Source of the DNA: Acidovorax sp. FJL06
GTDB taxonomy: Bacteria; Pseudomonadota; Gammaproteobacteria; Burkholderiales; Burkholderiaceae_C
Length of the DNA: 42,082 nt
NCBI RefSeq assembly: GCF_003852545.1
Contig: NZ_QAJR01000008.1
Coordinates: forward strand, 1 to 42,082
Reading direction: 5' to 3'
In this document: in pieces, positions 24,271 through 33,352 of the stretch
Position numbering within the stretch: the stretch's first letter is position 1
How the letters are laid out: every line of letters starts with the position of its first letter
Translations under genes and position numbers: made by a program
Notes under the pieces: generated by a model
What the model was told of the DNA's origin: nothing
The model's input: the letters and a program-made list of their open reading frames with translations, nothing else
Database searches by the model: none

Positions 24271-24981
24271 ATGACTTCTTCCACACCTGCCCTGCGGTTG
24301 GCGCTGTTCGACCTGGACCACACGCTGCTGCCGCTCGACTCCGACTACGAGTGGGGCGAGTTCACCATCCGCATCGGCTGGAACGACCCCGTGGAGTTCG
24401 CGCGCCGCAATGGCGAGTTCTACGCCCACTACCAGGCGGGCACGCTCAACGTGCACGACTACGTGCGTTTTGCCACCGAGGCCGTGCGCCTGCGCGGGCC
24501 CGAGGCCGCAGCGGCTGCGCACCAGCAGTTCATGTGCGAGGTCATCACCCCGGCCATCCAGCCCCAGGCGCTGGATCTCATCCGCCAGCACCAGGCGGCA
24601 GGCGACGAGGTGCTGATCGTCACCGCCACCAACGAGTTCGTGACCACGCCCATCGCCCAGGCGCTGGGCGTGCCGCAGCTGCTGGCCGTGCAACTGGCGC
24701 GTGACGCGAGCGGCTGGTACACGGGCGAGATCGACGGCACGCCCACCATGCGCGAGGGCAAGGTCACGCGCATGGAGCAGTGGCTGGCCGCGCGCCAGCT
24801 CACCTGGGCGGACGTGGACAGCACGTTCTACAGCGACTCCATGAACGACGTGCCCCTGCTCGAAAAGGTGAACCGCCCGGTGGCCACCAACCCCGACCCG
24901 CGCCTGCGCGCCCTGGCCCAGCAGCGCGGCTGGCGCATACTGGACCTGTTCGCGGCGCCTGCCAGCCAGACGGCCTCCTGA
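24271..24981 (+). CDS. HAD-IB family phosphatase (SerB-like)
   Basis: A 236-residue cytoplasmic hydrolase. Motif I is FDLDHTLL (about 13-20) with nucleophile Asp14 and Asp16. Motif II is VTATNEF (Thr/Ser), the conserved Lys is in REGKVTRM, and motif IV is YSDSMNDVPLL. The IB subclass includes phosphoserine phosphatase, but this betaproteobacterial group is of undefined substrate. It lies 34 bases after hda and 38 before pcnB, in the same direction. Confidence 0.9.
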   Translation: MTSSTPALRLALFDLDHTLLPLDSDYEWGEFTIRIGWNDPVEFARRNGEFYAHYQAGTLNVHDYVRFATEAVRLRGPEAAAAAHQQFMCEVITPAIQPQALDLIRQHQAAGDEVLIVTATNEFVTTPIAQALGVPQLLAVQLARDASGWYTGEIDGTPTMREGKVTRMEQWLAARQLTWADVDSTFYSDSMNDVPLLEKVNRPVATNPDPRLRALAQQRGWRILDLFAAPASQTAS

Positions 24982-25019
24982 CCCCTGCGCGCGCGCAGTC
25001 CCCTGATTACTCCCTACCC

Positions 25020-26624
25020 ATGATCAAGAAGTTCATCGACAAACTGCTGGGCAAATCGACGCCCGGCACCTCGGGCGGCAAGCCGCATTTCGGCAAGCGC
25101 GAAGAGGTGCCCGCCAGCGTGCATGGCATCAACCCCGAGCTGGTGGATCGCCGCGCCGTGGAGGTGGTCACCACCCTCAAGCAGGCGGGTTTTGAGGCCT
25201 ACATCGTCGGCGGCGCCGTGCGCGACCTGCTCTTGGGCCTGCGCCCCAAGGACTTCGACGTGGCCACCAATGCCACGCCCGAGCAGGTCAAGGGCCTGTT
25301 CCGCCGCGCGTTCATCATCGGCAAGCGCTTTCGCATCGTGCACGTGGTGCACGGCCGGGGCCGCGAGCACGAGGTGATCGAGGTCTCCACCTTCCGCGCC
25401 TACCTCGACAACGCTGCTGCAGGCCAGGTGTCGGGCAACGAAAAGACCAGCAAGGCCCAGCTGTCGGGCATGCAGCACGCCGTGGACGCCAGCGGCCGCG
25501 TGCTGCGCGACAACGTCTGGGGCCCGCAGGACGAAGACGCCACGCGCCGCGACTTCACCGTGAACGCCATGTACTACGACCCGGTGAGCCAGGTGGTGGT
25601 GGACTACCACAAGGGCTTGCAGGACGCCAAGAAGAAGACGCTGCGCATGATTGGCGACCCGGCCACGCGCTACCGCGAAGACCCGGTGCGCATCATCCGC
25701 GCCGTGCGTTTTGCGGCCAAGCTCAGCCCCCTGGGCTTCAGCATCGACGCCAAGTCGGCCGCACCGCTGGTGCAGTCGCAGGCGCTGCTGGCCGAGGTGC
25801 CGCAAAGCCGCATGTTCGACGAAATGCTCAAGCTGCTGCAAACCGGCCACGCCATTGCCACCATCGAGCAGCTCAAGAAGCTGGGCATGGCCAAAGGCAT
25901 CTACCCGCTGCTGGACGTGGCGGTGGAGCGTGCCGACACCCCGTTTGTGAAGGCGGCCCTGGTGGACACCGACCGCCGCGTGAACGAAGGCAAGCCCGTG
26001 GCCCCCAGCTTCTTGCTGGCCTGCGTGCTGTGGGAAGACGTGCGCAATGGCTGGACGGAGCGCCTGAACCAGCGCCAGCACCCGCTGCCCGCGCTGCAGG
26101 AGGCCATTGACGAAGTGTTCGACCGGCGCATCGGCGACGTGTCGGGCCGGGGCAAGCTGGCGGCCGACATGCGCGAGATCTGGGTCATGCAGCCCCGCTT
26201 TGAAAAGCGCGTGGGCAGCACCCCGTTTGGCATGGTCATTCAACCGCGCTTCCGGGCAGGTTTTGATTTCATGCGCCTGCGCGCCGACGTGGGCGAGGTC
26301 GAGGAGGCCCTGGCCGAATGGTGGCAGGACTTCCAGGCCGCCGACGACGAACGCCGCGAAGACCTGATGGACCAGGCGCGCGAAGAGCAGAAGGCGCGCC
26401 AGAAAGCGCAGCAGCCCGTGGTCAAGCGCGTGCCGCGCAACCAGGCGCCAGCGCCCGCATCGGCCCCGCGCGCGGCAGGCCCTGCGGCAGACGCTGGGCC
26501 GTCGGAGGGGGACGCAGAGTTCGCCACCGAAGGCGGCGCACCCAAGAAGCGCCGCCGCCGTCGCCGCAAGCCCGGTGGGGCCGGCGGTGGCGAAGGCGCA
26601 GCCCCTGCCGCGGCAGGCGAGTGA
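25020..26624 (+). CDS. pcnB: poly(A) polymerase I
   Basis: A 534-residue enzyme adding 3' poly(A) tails that promote RNA decay. The nucleotidyltransferase head carries YIVGGAVRDLLLG (about 61-73) and the metal-binding DFD (78-80) in RPKDFDVATNATPEQV. The neck region contains the DEDATRRDFTVNAMYYD and RYREDPVRIIRAVRFAAKL signatures. The C-terminus (about 440-534) is Ala-rich and ends in a run of Arg/Lys (KKRRRRRRKPGG), typical of PAP I rather than tRNA nucleotidyltransferase. The stop overlaps the folK start (GTGA at 26621-26624). Confidence 0.95.
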   Translation: MIKKFIDKLLGKSTPGTSGGKPHFGKREEVPASVHGINPELVDRRAVEVVTTLKQAGFEAYIVGGAVRDLLLGLRPKDFDVATNATPEQVKGLFRRAFIIGKRFRIVHVVHGRGREHEVIEVSTFRAYLDNAAAGQVSGNEKTSKAQLSGMQHAVDASGRVLRDNVWGPQDEDATRRDFTVNAMYYDPVSQVVVDYHKGLQDAKKKTLRMIGDPATRYREDPVRIIRAVRFAAKLSPLGFSIDAKSAAPLVQSQALLAEVPQSRMFDEMLKLLQTGHAIATIEQLKKLGMAKGIYPLLDVAVERADTPFVKAALVDTDRRVNEGKPVAPSFLLACVLWEDVRNGWTERLNQRQHPLPALQEAIDEVFDRRIGDVSGRGKLAADMREIWVMQPRFEKRVGSTPFGMVIQPRFRAGFDFMRLRADVGEVEEALAEWWQDFQAADDERREDLMDQAREEQKARQKAQQPVVKRVPRNQAPAPASAPRAAGPAADAGPSEGDAEFATEGGAPKKRRRRRRKPGGAGGGEGAAPAAAGE

Positions 26625-27148
26625 GCTTGCGCGACATGGGCGCAGAGCCCGTCCGGGTCTATGTGGGCCTGGGTGCCAACCTGGGCGAGCGTGAGGTGGC
26701 CTTGCGCAAGGCCCTCGCTGCCCTGGGCCAATGCCCGGGCACCCGCGTGCTGCGGGTGTCGCCGCTGTACGGCAGCGCCCCGGTGGACGCTGGTGGCCCC
26801 GACTACCTGAACGCCGTGGCCGAGGTGGCCACCGCGCTCACACCCGAGGCCCTGCTGCAGGCGCTGCAGGCCATCGAACAATCCGCCGGCCGTGAGCGCC
26901 CCTACCGCAACGCGCCGCGCACGCTGGACCTGGACATCCTGTGGTTTGGCGACCAGGTGATCGACACCCCCGCGCTCACCGTGCCCCACCCCCGCATGGC
27001 CGAGCGCGCGTTCGTGCTGCGCCCGCTGGCCGATCTGGTGCACGAGCGCGTGGCCGCCGCAGCCCTGCAGGCGGTGGCTGCGCAGAGCATCTACCTGCTG
27101 GCCGATGCGGGTTGGGCAGAGGGTGGTGTGGCTGGTGAGTGCTCCTGA
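26621..27148 (+). CDS. folK: 2-amino-4-hydroxy-6-hydroxymethyldihydropteridine pyrophosphokinase
   Basis: A protein of about 175 residues catalysing pyrophosphoryl transfer from ATP to 6-hydroxymethyl-dihydropterin in folate synthesis. It shows YVGLGANLGERE at the N-terminus, SPLYGSAPV, DYLNAVAEV, the HPPK signature RNAPRTLDLDILWFG and PHPRMAERAFVLRPLADL. The GTG at 26621 overlaps the pcnB stop; the ATG at 26636 is an alternative. The last codons and the TGA stop (27146-27148) fall inside a dispersed 56-bp repeat (27139-27193), so the extreme C-terminus may have been altered by it. Confidence 0.92.
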   Translation: MSLRDMGAEPVRVYVGLGANLGEREVALRKALAALGQCPGTRVLRVSPLYGSAPVDAGGPDYLNAVAEVATALTPEALLQALQAIEQSAGRERPYRNAPRTLDLDILWFGDQVIDTPALTVPHPRMAERAFVLRPLADLVHERVAAAALQAVAAQSIYLLADAGWAEGGVAGECS

Positions 27149-27193
27149 ATCAGGAGCTGCTTGCGCTTGATGGACGCGCGCAAGAGGCCAAAA
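27139..27193. repeat. 56-bp dispersed repeat, copy 4, overlapping the folK stop
   Basis: TGCTCCTGAATCAGGAGCT...GCTTGCGCTTGATGG...GCGCAAGAGGCCAAAA aligns with the family. It provides the folK stop codon and lies in the convergent space before the Bug-protein gene. Confidence 0.7.
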
Positions 27194-27327
27194 GGCCTAA
27201 AAATTCCTCACCGTTCGCCAGGTTCATCCACACCGGACGATGCGGGCGCAGCCCCCTCCAGCGCCACCGTTGGGGGGCTGAGCTGCCGCCTCTGGCGGCG
27301 GCAACGAGCGGGTTGCGGCCCAGGGGG

Positions 27328-28305
27328 TTAATCGACTTTCGCGCCTGAAGCCTTCACCACCTGCTGGTACTTGGCGCGTTCAGTGGCCATGAAGCTGTCG
27401 AATTGCTGCGGCGTGGTGGCCACGGGCTCGGCCAGCAGGGCGCCAAAGCGGGCCTTGGTCTCGGGCGCGTGCAGCGCCGCCACAAAGGCCTTGTTCAGCT
27501 TGTCGATGATGGGCTTGGGCGTGGCCGCAGGCGCCACCAGGCCCCACCAGGTGTCGATGGAGAAACCCTTGAAGGTGGCCGACAGCGGGGGCACGCCGGG
27601 CAGTGAGGCCGAGGCGTCCAGCGAGGTCACGGCCAGCGCCTTGAGCTTGCCCGCGCGGATGTTGGGCGCGGCGGCAGCCAGGTTGTCGATGTTGAAGTCC
27701 ACCTCGCCTGCCAGCAGCGCGAGCTGGGCCGGGTTGGCGCCGCGGTAGGGGATGTGCAGCGCGAAGATGCCCGCGCGCTGCTTGAACATCTCGCCCGCCA
27801 GGTGGCCCGCGCTGCCGTTGCCGCCACTGCCGTAGTTGAGCTTGGCGGGGTTGGCCTTGGCGTAGGCGATCAGGTCGGCCACGGTGTGGATCTTGAGCTG
27901 CTCGGCCTTGGCGGCGTTCATGACCAGCACGTTGGGCACGCGCACCATCTGCGTGATGCCTGCGAAGTCCTTGCCCGCGTCGTAGGGCATGCGGGCATAC
28001 AGCCAGGGGTTGACCGCATGGGTGGCCGTGGCGGCGATGCCGATGGTCAGGCCATCGGGGGCGGCCTTGGCAATCGCGTCGGCGCCGATGTTGCCGCCCG
28101 CGCCGCCCTTGTTGTCGATGATGACCGTGCCCAGCGCTTCGCGCACGCGCTCGGCCAGCGCGCGGGCCGTCACGTCGATGGGGCCGCCGGGGGCGTAGGG
28201 CACGATCAGGCGGATGGGTTGGCCTGGGTCCTGGGCCCAGGCGGCAGAGGAAGAGAAGACCGCTGCGGCTGCAGCGGCGCTGAGGAGGAGGGTTCTGCGG
28301 TTCAT
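27328..28305 (-). CDS. Bug/TctC family periplasmic solute-binding protein
   Basis: A 325-residue exported protein. A signal peptide with twin basic start (MNRRTLLLSAAAAAAVFSSSAAWA) and cleavage after AWA is evident. The mature protein has the Bug pattern: PIRLIVPYAPGGPIDVTAR (about 29-47), IIDNKGGAGGNIGADAIAKAAPDG, YGSGGNGSAGHLAGEMF and IPYRGANPAQLALLAGEVDF. These receptors bind carboxylates for tripartite tricarboxylate transporters, but orphans are common; no tctA/tctB membrane genes are near. It lies downstream of the dctS-dctR-like genes on the same strand, 33 bases after the regulator, and may be their target. Start at 28305 gives the signal peptide. Confidence 0.9.
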   Translation of the reverse strand: MNRRTLLLSAAAAAAVFSSSAAWAQDPGQPIRLIVPYAPGGPIDVTARALAERVREALGTVIIDNKGGAGGNIGADAIAKAAPDGLTIGIAATATHAVNPWLYARMPYDAGKDFAGITQMVRVPNVLVMNAAKAEQLKIHTVADLIAYAKANPAKLNYGSGGNGSAGHLAGEMFKQRAGIFALHIPYRGANPAQLALLAGEVDFNIDNLAAAAPNIRAGKLKALAVTSLDASASLPGVPPLSATFKGFSIDTWWGLVAPAATPKPIIDKLNKAFVAALHAPETKARFGALLAEPVATTPQQFDSFMATERAKYQQVVKASGAKVD

Positions 28306-28337
28306 GGGTGCATTGTGCAAAAAAATCGTAAGAGAGC

Positions 28338-29030
28338 TTACGAGCCCCTTGGCGGTGTGCGGGATGTGTCCTGCGCAAGGCCCAGGTCTTCCACCAGCCT
28401 GCCCAGCTCATGGGACGAGCGGATGTCCAGTTTCAGGAAGATGGCCGAGCGGTGCGTGTCCACGGTGCGCGGGTCGATGGGGCGGTCGGGGTCGCGCTGG
28501 GCCAGGGCGCGGGCCACTTCCTTGCTGCTGATGCCGGTGGCCACGAGGCGTGCCACCTCCTGCTGGCGCGGGCTCAGGGCATTCCAGCGTTCGCGCAGCA
28601 GGGCGCAGCGCTGCGCCTCGGCGGCCACCTCGTGCGACAGGTGGGCCGCGCGCTGCACGGCTGCCAGCAGCGTGGCCTCGTCGCAGGGTTTTTCCAGCCA
28701 GTCCACCGCGCCCTGCTTGACGGCGGCCACGGCCGAGGCGAGCTCGCCGTGGGCGGACAGGAACACGGTCTTGAGCACCGACCCGCGCTGGCGCATGGCC
28801 TCGAACACCTGCAGGCCGCTCATCCCGTCCATGCGCAGGTCCAGCAGCACGCAGCCGGGCTGGGCCAGGTCGGCCTGGGCCAGAAACTCCGCCCCGCTGG
28901 CAAAGGCATGGGCCGCGTGGCCACGGGCCAGCAGCAGCGCGGCCAGCGAATGGCGCACGCCTGCGTCGTCGTCCACGATGTAGACCTGAAGAAGCGGGGC
29001 AGCGGGCGGGGCGGTGGGGTGGTGGGTCAT
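28338..29030 (-). CDS. FixJ/DctR-like response regulator
   Basis: A 230-residue two-component regulator. The receiver domain has the acidic pair DDD at 20-22, phospho-acceptor Asp64 in VLLDLRMDGMSG, and Lys in WLEKPCDEA (about 113). A LuxR-type HTH follows: LSPRQQEVARLVATGISSKEVARAL...DPRTVDTHRSAIFLKLDIRSSHEL (about 152-212). The start ATG overlaps the kinase stop by four bases (29027-29030), so the pair is coupled. The family controls C4-dicarboxylate uptake in related bacteria (DctSR); the target here is inferred. Confidence 0.9.
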   Translation of the reverse strand: MTHHPTAPPAAPLLQVYIVDDDAGVRHSLAALLLARGHAAHAFASGAEFLAQADLAQPGCVLLDLRMDGMSGLQVFEAMRQRGSVLKTVFLSAHGELASAVAAVKQGAVDWLEKPCDEATLLAAVQRAAHLSHEVAAEAQRCALLRERWNALSPRQQEVARLVATGISSKEVARALAQRDPDRPIDPRTVDTHRSAIFLKLDIRSSHELGRLVEDLGLAQDTSRTPPRGS

Positions 29031-31255
29031 GGCGGGTTCGCTGCGGTGGCGGGCGCCGGGTGCAGGGGAAGCCGGATCTCGAAGATGGCGCCGCCCCCTT
29101 CGCGGTTGCGGGCCAGCAGCGCGCCGCCCATGCTTTCGACGATGGAGCGGCAGATGTTGAGGCCCAGGCCCAGGCCGCCTTCGCGGGTGGTGAAAAACGG
29201 TTCGAACAGGCGCTCGGCAATCTCGGGCGCCAGGCCCGGGCCCCGGTCCAGCACCTGCAGGCAGGCATGGCCGTCCTCGGCCGCCGTGCGCAGCAGCAGC
29301 TCGGGGCCGTGGGCCGGCGTGGCCTGGGACTGCATGGCCTGCAGCGCGTTCAGCCCCAGGTTCAGCACCACCTGCTCCAGCAGCACGCGGTCGGCGCTCA
29401 CCCGCACGGGTTCGCGGGCCAGGTCCAGCCGCACGGCCACGCCGTGCCGGCGCGCCTCGGCACGCAGCAGCAGGGCGAGCGACTGGTCCACGGTGGCGTT
29501 GAGGTCGCAGGGTTCGCGCGCCGCATCCGCCGCCGGGTGCTGGCGCACCCAGCGGCGGATGCGGCCCACGATGTCGGCTGCGCGCAGCGCCTGGGCCGAG
29601 AGCGCGGCCAGGGTGTCGTTCAGCAGCTCGGGCTTGCCCTGTGCGGCCAGGGACTTGGCGGCGGCCGCGTAGTTGACCAGGGCCGCGAGCGGCTGGTTCA
29701 GCTCGTGCGCCAGGGTGGAGGCCATCTCGCCCACGGTGATCACGCGCTGCACGCGCTGCAGCTGGGCTTCGCGCTGCTGCTGCTGTTCTTCGGCGCGCTT
29801 CTGGGCGGTGATATCCACCACCGAACTCATCCAGCCGATGTGCTGGCCATGGCCGTCGATGAGCCGGGTGGTGTAGAACATGGTGTACACGTCCGAGCCA
29901 TCGCGGTGGCGCAGCCGGTTTTCGCGGCCCTGGGGCGAGGCCTTGCCGGCCTGGACGATGTCCACGTCACGCCAATGCCGGTCCAGGTCGTCGGGGTGCC
30001 AGTAGGGGTAGGGCGGCAGGCTGCCGATGAGTTCGGAGGCCGTGTAGCCCACCATGTCGCACATGGCGGCGTTCACGTAGACGATGCGGCCCTCCAGGTC
30101 GCGCGCGCGCATGCCGACCAGCAGCGAGTCTTCCATCGACTGGCGGAACGCCTGGGCCTGTTGCAGCGCATGGGTGCGTTCCTGCACGCGCTGCTCCAGC
30201 CCGATGCGGGCCTGGCGGTTTTCGGCCAGGCGGCGCTCGCGCAGCTGCCAGTACAGGGTGCCCAGCACCAGCAGGCCCGAGGCCAGCGTGGCCAGTGCCC
30301 AGGCCTGCTGGCGCGCCACGGTGACCACCCGGCTGTCGGCCGTGACGGTGAGTGTCCAGCCCAGGTCGGGCAGGGCTTCCTCGAGCGCGAGGTACTGCTT
30401 GCCGTTGCCTGCCAGGTGCAGCTCGGCGCCGGGCTGGTCGTCCAGCAGGCGCAGGGCCCAGGGCACGGGGCGGGGCGTCCAGCCGGTGCCGTACTGCTCG
30501 TTGTGCTGCAGCAGCTGCACGTCGGCGGCGGGCACGGGCCGGCTGGTGCGGTACAGCCAGGTGGGCTCGGAGCCCAGGAACACGATGCCGCGCGCGTCCG
30601 TCACAAACACCGGGTCGCGCAGCTGCTCCCAGGGGTTGGCGATGGGCTCCATGCGCACCTTGACGGCCACCACGCCGATCACCCGGCCGTTTTCGCGCAC
30701 GGGCGCCGACACAAACAGGCCGGGTTCGCCCGTGGTCTTGCCCACGCCATAAAAGCGCCCGGTGTCACCGCCCAGCGCATCGTGAAAGTAGGGGCGGTTG
30801 CGGTAGTTCTGGTGCACGAAGCTGTTGGGGGTGTCCCAGTTGCTCGATGCGAGCGTGAGGCCTTGCAGGTCCATCACATAGAGCATGTCGGAGCCCGCGT
30901 GCTCGTTCACGGTCTGCAGGTAGGCGTTGGCGGCGTCGCGCACTGCCTGGGATGCGGGGTGGTGCAGCAGTTGGCTGACCAGCGGGTGCTGGGCGGTGGT
31001 GAAGGGCAGGTAGTTGTAGCGCGTGGCCACCCCCCGCAGCGCCAGGGCCTGCACCTCGCCCGAGCGGCGCAGGTTGTCCCACTGGGCATCCCGTTCGCTC
31101 TGGGCCGCCCATTCGCCGGCCGCCACCACCAGCAGCACGGCCAGGCACAGCAGGGCCGCGATGAACCCCGCACCCCGGCGCAGCCGGGGCAACCGGTGTG
31201 AAGGGCGCGGGGCGCCGGCCTCGGCAGAGTCGGCGGGCGCCGCGCGCGGGTCCAC
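29027..31255 (-). CDS. DctB/DctS-like membrane sensor histidine kinase
   Basis: A 742-residue sensor. TM1 is at about 30-47. A large double-Cache periplasmic domain (about 50-315) carries YRNRPYFHDALGG and GVGKTTGEPGLFVSAPV, which resemble DctB-type C4-dicarboxylate sensors. TM2 is at about 319-336, followed by a coiled coil and PAS (about 370-486). The dimerisation domain has phospho-acceptor His517 in STLAHELNQPLAALVNYA. The HATPase domain shows N box VVLNLGLNALQAM, G1 DRGPGLAPE and G2 REGGLGLGLNI. The start is GTG at 31255, two bases after the stop of the upstream reductase, suggesting one operon reductase-kinase-regulator. The signal is inferred. Confidence 0.9.
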   Translation of the reverse strand: MDPRAAPADSAEAGAPRPSHRLPRLRRGAGFIAALLCLAVLLVVAAGEWAAQSERDAQWDNLRRSGEVQALALRGVATRYNYLPFTTAQHPLVSQLLHHPASQAVRDAANAYLQTVNEHAGSDMLYVMDLQGLTLASSNWDTPNSFVHQNYRNRPYFHDALGGDTGRFYGVGKTTGEPGLFVSAPVRENGRVIGVVAVKVRMEPIANPWEQLRDPVFVTDARGIVFLGSEPTWLYRTSRPVPAADVQLLQHNEQYGTGWTPRPVPWALRLLDDQPGAELHLAGNGKQYLALEEALPDLGWTLTVTADSRVVTVARQQAWALATLASGLLVLGTLYWQLRERRLAENRQARIGLEQRVQERTHALQQAQAFRQSMEDSLLVGMRARDLEGRIVYVNAAMCDMVGYTASELIGSLPPYPYWHPDDLDRHWRDVDIVQAGKASPQGRENRLRHRDGSDVYTMFYTTRLIDGHGQHIGWMSSVVDITAQKRAEEQQQQREAQLQRVQRVITVGEMASTLAHELNQPLAALVNYAAAAKSLAAQGKPELLNDTLAALSAQALRAADIVGRIRRWVRQHPAADAAREPCDLNATVDQSLALLLRAEARRHGVAVRLDLAREPVRVSADRVLLEQVVLNLGLNALQAMQSQATPAHGPELLLRTAAEDGHACLQVLDRGPGLAPEIAERLFEPFFTTREGGLGLGLNICRSIVESMGGALLARNREGGGAIFEIRLPLHPAPATAANPP

Positions 31256-31257
31256 GG

Positions 31258-32322
31258 TCAGCCGCCGTGTTTATCGGCTTCGGAGGTGAAGGAGTCGGCG
31301 AAGAACTCTTCGGGCGGCAGGCCGCGCTGGGCACTGTAGGCCGCGCGGGCCGAATCGACCACGATGGGCGCGCCGCAGGCATAGACCTGGTGGCCCGAGA
31401 GGTCGGCAACATCGTCGAGCACGGCCTGGTGCACAAAGCCCGTGCGGCCACTCCAGCCGTCTTCGGGCAGGGCGTTGGAGATGACGGGGATGTAGCGCAG
31501 CCAGGGCAGCTCGGCCGCGCGGGCCTGCACCCAGTCGTGCATGTAGAGGTCTTCTGGGCGGCGGCCGCCCCAGTACAGCGCGGTGGGGCGGGTGATGCCC
31601 TTGAACTGCAGGTGCTCGATCAGCGCCTTGATGGGGGCGAAGCCCGTGCCCGAGGCCAGCAGCACGATGGGCTTGTCCGAGTCCTCGCGCAGGAAGAAGC
31701 TGCCGAACGGGCCTTCGACGCGCAGGATTTCTTTTTCCTTCATCGCGCCGAACACATGGTCGGTGAACTTGCCGCCGGGCATGTGGCGGATATGCAGTTC
31801 CACCCCGGGCGCCTCGGTCTGCGTGTGGGGGGCGTTGGCCATGGAATACGCGCGGCGGGCGCCATCGCGCAGGATGAATTCGATGTACTGGCCCGCGTGG
31901 TAGCGGAAGGTGTCGGCGGCGGGCAGCTGCAGGCGCACCTGCATCACGTCCGGCGACTTTTTCTCCAGGGTGGACACGCGTACCGGCATCTTCTTGATCG
32001 GGTAGGCACTTTCGTCGGTGACCTGGCGCGATTCGAGCACCACGTCCGACAGTGGCTCGGCGCAGCAGGTCAGCACCAGGCCGGCGGCCTCTTCGTCGGC
32101 GCTGAGCGCCTTGGGCTGGTGCTCGCCATGGCGCACCGTGCCGCTGATCTTTTTGCACTTGCAGGAGCCGCAGGCGCCGTCCTTGCAGCCGTAGGGCAGG
32201 CCCACGCCGCTCTGGATGGCGGCGGCCAGGATGGTCTGGCCCGTGTTGGCACTGAAAGCGCGGCCGCTGGGCTGCACGGTGATCTGGAACGCTGCGGTGG
32301 TGGCAGCCTCGGCGCTGGTCAT
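31258..32322 (-). CDS. 2Fe-2S ferredoxin / FNR flavin reductase (AscD-like)
   Basis: A 354-residue one-component reductase. The N-terminal plant-type 2Fe-2S domain has Cys46, Cys51, Cys54 and Cys86 or 87 (pattern CKDGACGSC...LTCC). The FNR domain follows, with the FAD motif RRAYSMANAP and NAD-site LLASGTGFAPIKALIEH, ending in CGAP and EEFFADSF. Burkholderiales homologues are usually named CDP-6-deoxy-delta-3,4-glucoseen reductase, though they are not proven to act in deoxysugar synthesis. It passes electrons from NAD(P)H to an unknown partner. Start at 32322; an upstream non-AUG start would overlap the divergent gene. Confidence 0.88.
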   Translation of the reverse strand: MTSAEAATTAAFQITVQPSGRAFSANTGQTILAAAIQSGVGLPYGCKDGACGSCKCKKISGTVRHGEHQPKALSADEEAAGLVLTCCAEPLSDVVLESRQVTDESAYPIKKMPVRVSTLEKKSPDVMQVRLQLPAADTFRYHAGQYIEFILRDGARRAYSMANAPHTQTEAPGVELHIRHMPGGKFTDHVFGAMKEKEILRVEGPFGSFFLREDSDKPIVLLASGTGFAPIKALIEHLQFKGITRPTALYWGGRRPEDLYMHDWVQARAAELPWLRYIPVISNALPEDGWSGRTGFVHQAVLDDVADLSGHQVYACGAPIVVDSARAAYSAQRGLPPEEFFADSFTSEADKHGG

Positions 32323-32371
32323 GTTGTGGGTATCCTCGGGACGTGTTCTATCCAAGCAAACGGCCCCGATT

Positions 32372-33346
32372 TTGCCTTCAAACCAAAACCCCCTTGGCGC
32401 CCTGCCGGCGCGCTTTCGCCGTGAACGCCTGCTGATCGTGGGCTGTGGTGACGTGGGTCAACGTGTGGTGCGTGACCTGAACACCGGCCCGGGCGCGGGG
32501 CGCCTGCAGGTGCTGGCGCTCACCTCCAGCCCGGCCCGCGTGGCGGGGCTGCGCCGCCTGGGCGCACGGCCGCTGCTGGGCAATCTGGACGATGCCGCCA
32601 CCGTGCGGCGCCTGTCGGGCGTGGCCACGCGGGTGCTGCACCTGGCGCCGCCGCCCGGCGAAGGCGCTGGAGGGGCGGCCTGGTGGAGCGATCCGCGCAC
32701 CGTGGCGCTGGCCCGTGTGCTGCGGCTGCGCCGCCTGCCGGTGTCGCTGGCCTATGCCTCCACCAGCGGGGTGTATGGCGACTGCCAGGGCGCCCTGGTG
32801 CCGGAGACGCGCACCTTGGCCCCCGCCACGCCCCGCGCGCAGCGCCGGGTGAACGCCGAGCGTGCCGTGCGCCACCTGGGCCGCGCCGGGGTGCGGGCCA
32901 GCGTGCTGCGCATTCCGGGCATCTACGCCCCCGACCGCGAGGGCGGCACGCCCGAGGCCCGCCTGCGGCGCGGAACGCCGGTGCTGGTGCCCGAGGACGA
33001 CGTGTTCACCAACCACATCCATGCCGACGATCTGGCACGCGCCTGCATGGCCGCGCTGTGGAAGGGGCGGCCCCAGCGTGCCTACAACGTGAGCGATGCA
33101 ACCCACCTGAAGATGGGCGACTACTTTGATCTGGCTGCCGATCTGTATGGCCTGCCGCGCCCCCCGCGGGTGCCGCGCAGCACGGCGCAGGAGCAGTTGT
33201 CCTTGATGCTGCTGAGCTTCATGGGCGAGTCGCGCCGACTGGACAACCGGCGCATGCAGCAGGAGCTGGGTGTGCGGCTGCGCTACCCCAGCGTGGCACA
33301 GGGGCTGCAGAGCTTGCGCGGTGCCGAGAGCTCAATAGATCAATAG
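32372..33346 (+). CDS. NAD-dependent epimerase/dehydratase-like protein
   Basis: A 324-residue Rossmann-fold extended SDR protein. The dinucleotide motif is LLIVGCGDVGQRV near the N-terminus (a GxGxxG variant, YeeZ-like). It also has AYASTSGVYGD, the region of the active Tyr/Ser in SDRs, RIPGIYAPDREGGTPEARL, and NHIHADDLARA. The start is unclear: TTG at 32372 gives a short leader before the Rossmann motif, while ATG at 32321 would overlap the start codon of the divergent reductase. The substrate is unknown; relatives act on nucleotide sugars or are uncharacterised. It is convergent with the DUF4124 gene. Confidence 0.82.
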   Translation: MPSNQNPLGALPARFRRERLLIVGCGDVGQRVVRDLNTGPGAGRLQVLALTSSPARVAGLRRLGARPLLGNLDDAATVRRLSGVATRVLHLAPPPGEGAGGAAWWSDPRTVALARVLRLRRLPVSLAYASTSGVYGDCQGALVPETRTLAPATPRAQRRVNAERAVRHLGRAGVRASVLRIPGIYAPDREGGTPEARLRRGTPVLVPEDDVFTNHIHADDLARACMAALWKGRPQRAYNVSDATHLKMGDYFDLAADLYGLPRPPRVPRSTAQEQLSLMLLSFMGESRRLDNRRMQQELGVRLRYPSVAQGLQSLRGAESSIDQ

Positions 33347-33352
33347 GCTCTC
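33326..33352. terminator. hairpin between convergent genes
   Basis: GAGAGC (33326-33331) and GCTCTC (33347-33352) enclose an AT-rich 15-base loop at the shared end of the convergent SDR and DUF4124 genes. The stem is short, so termination is only possible. Confidence 0.35.
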
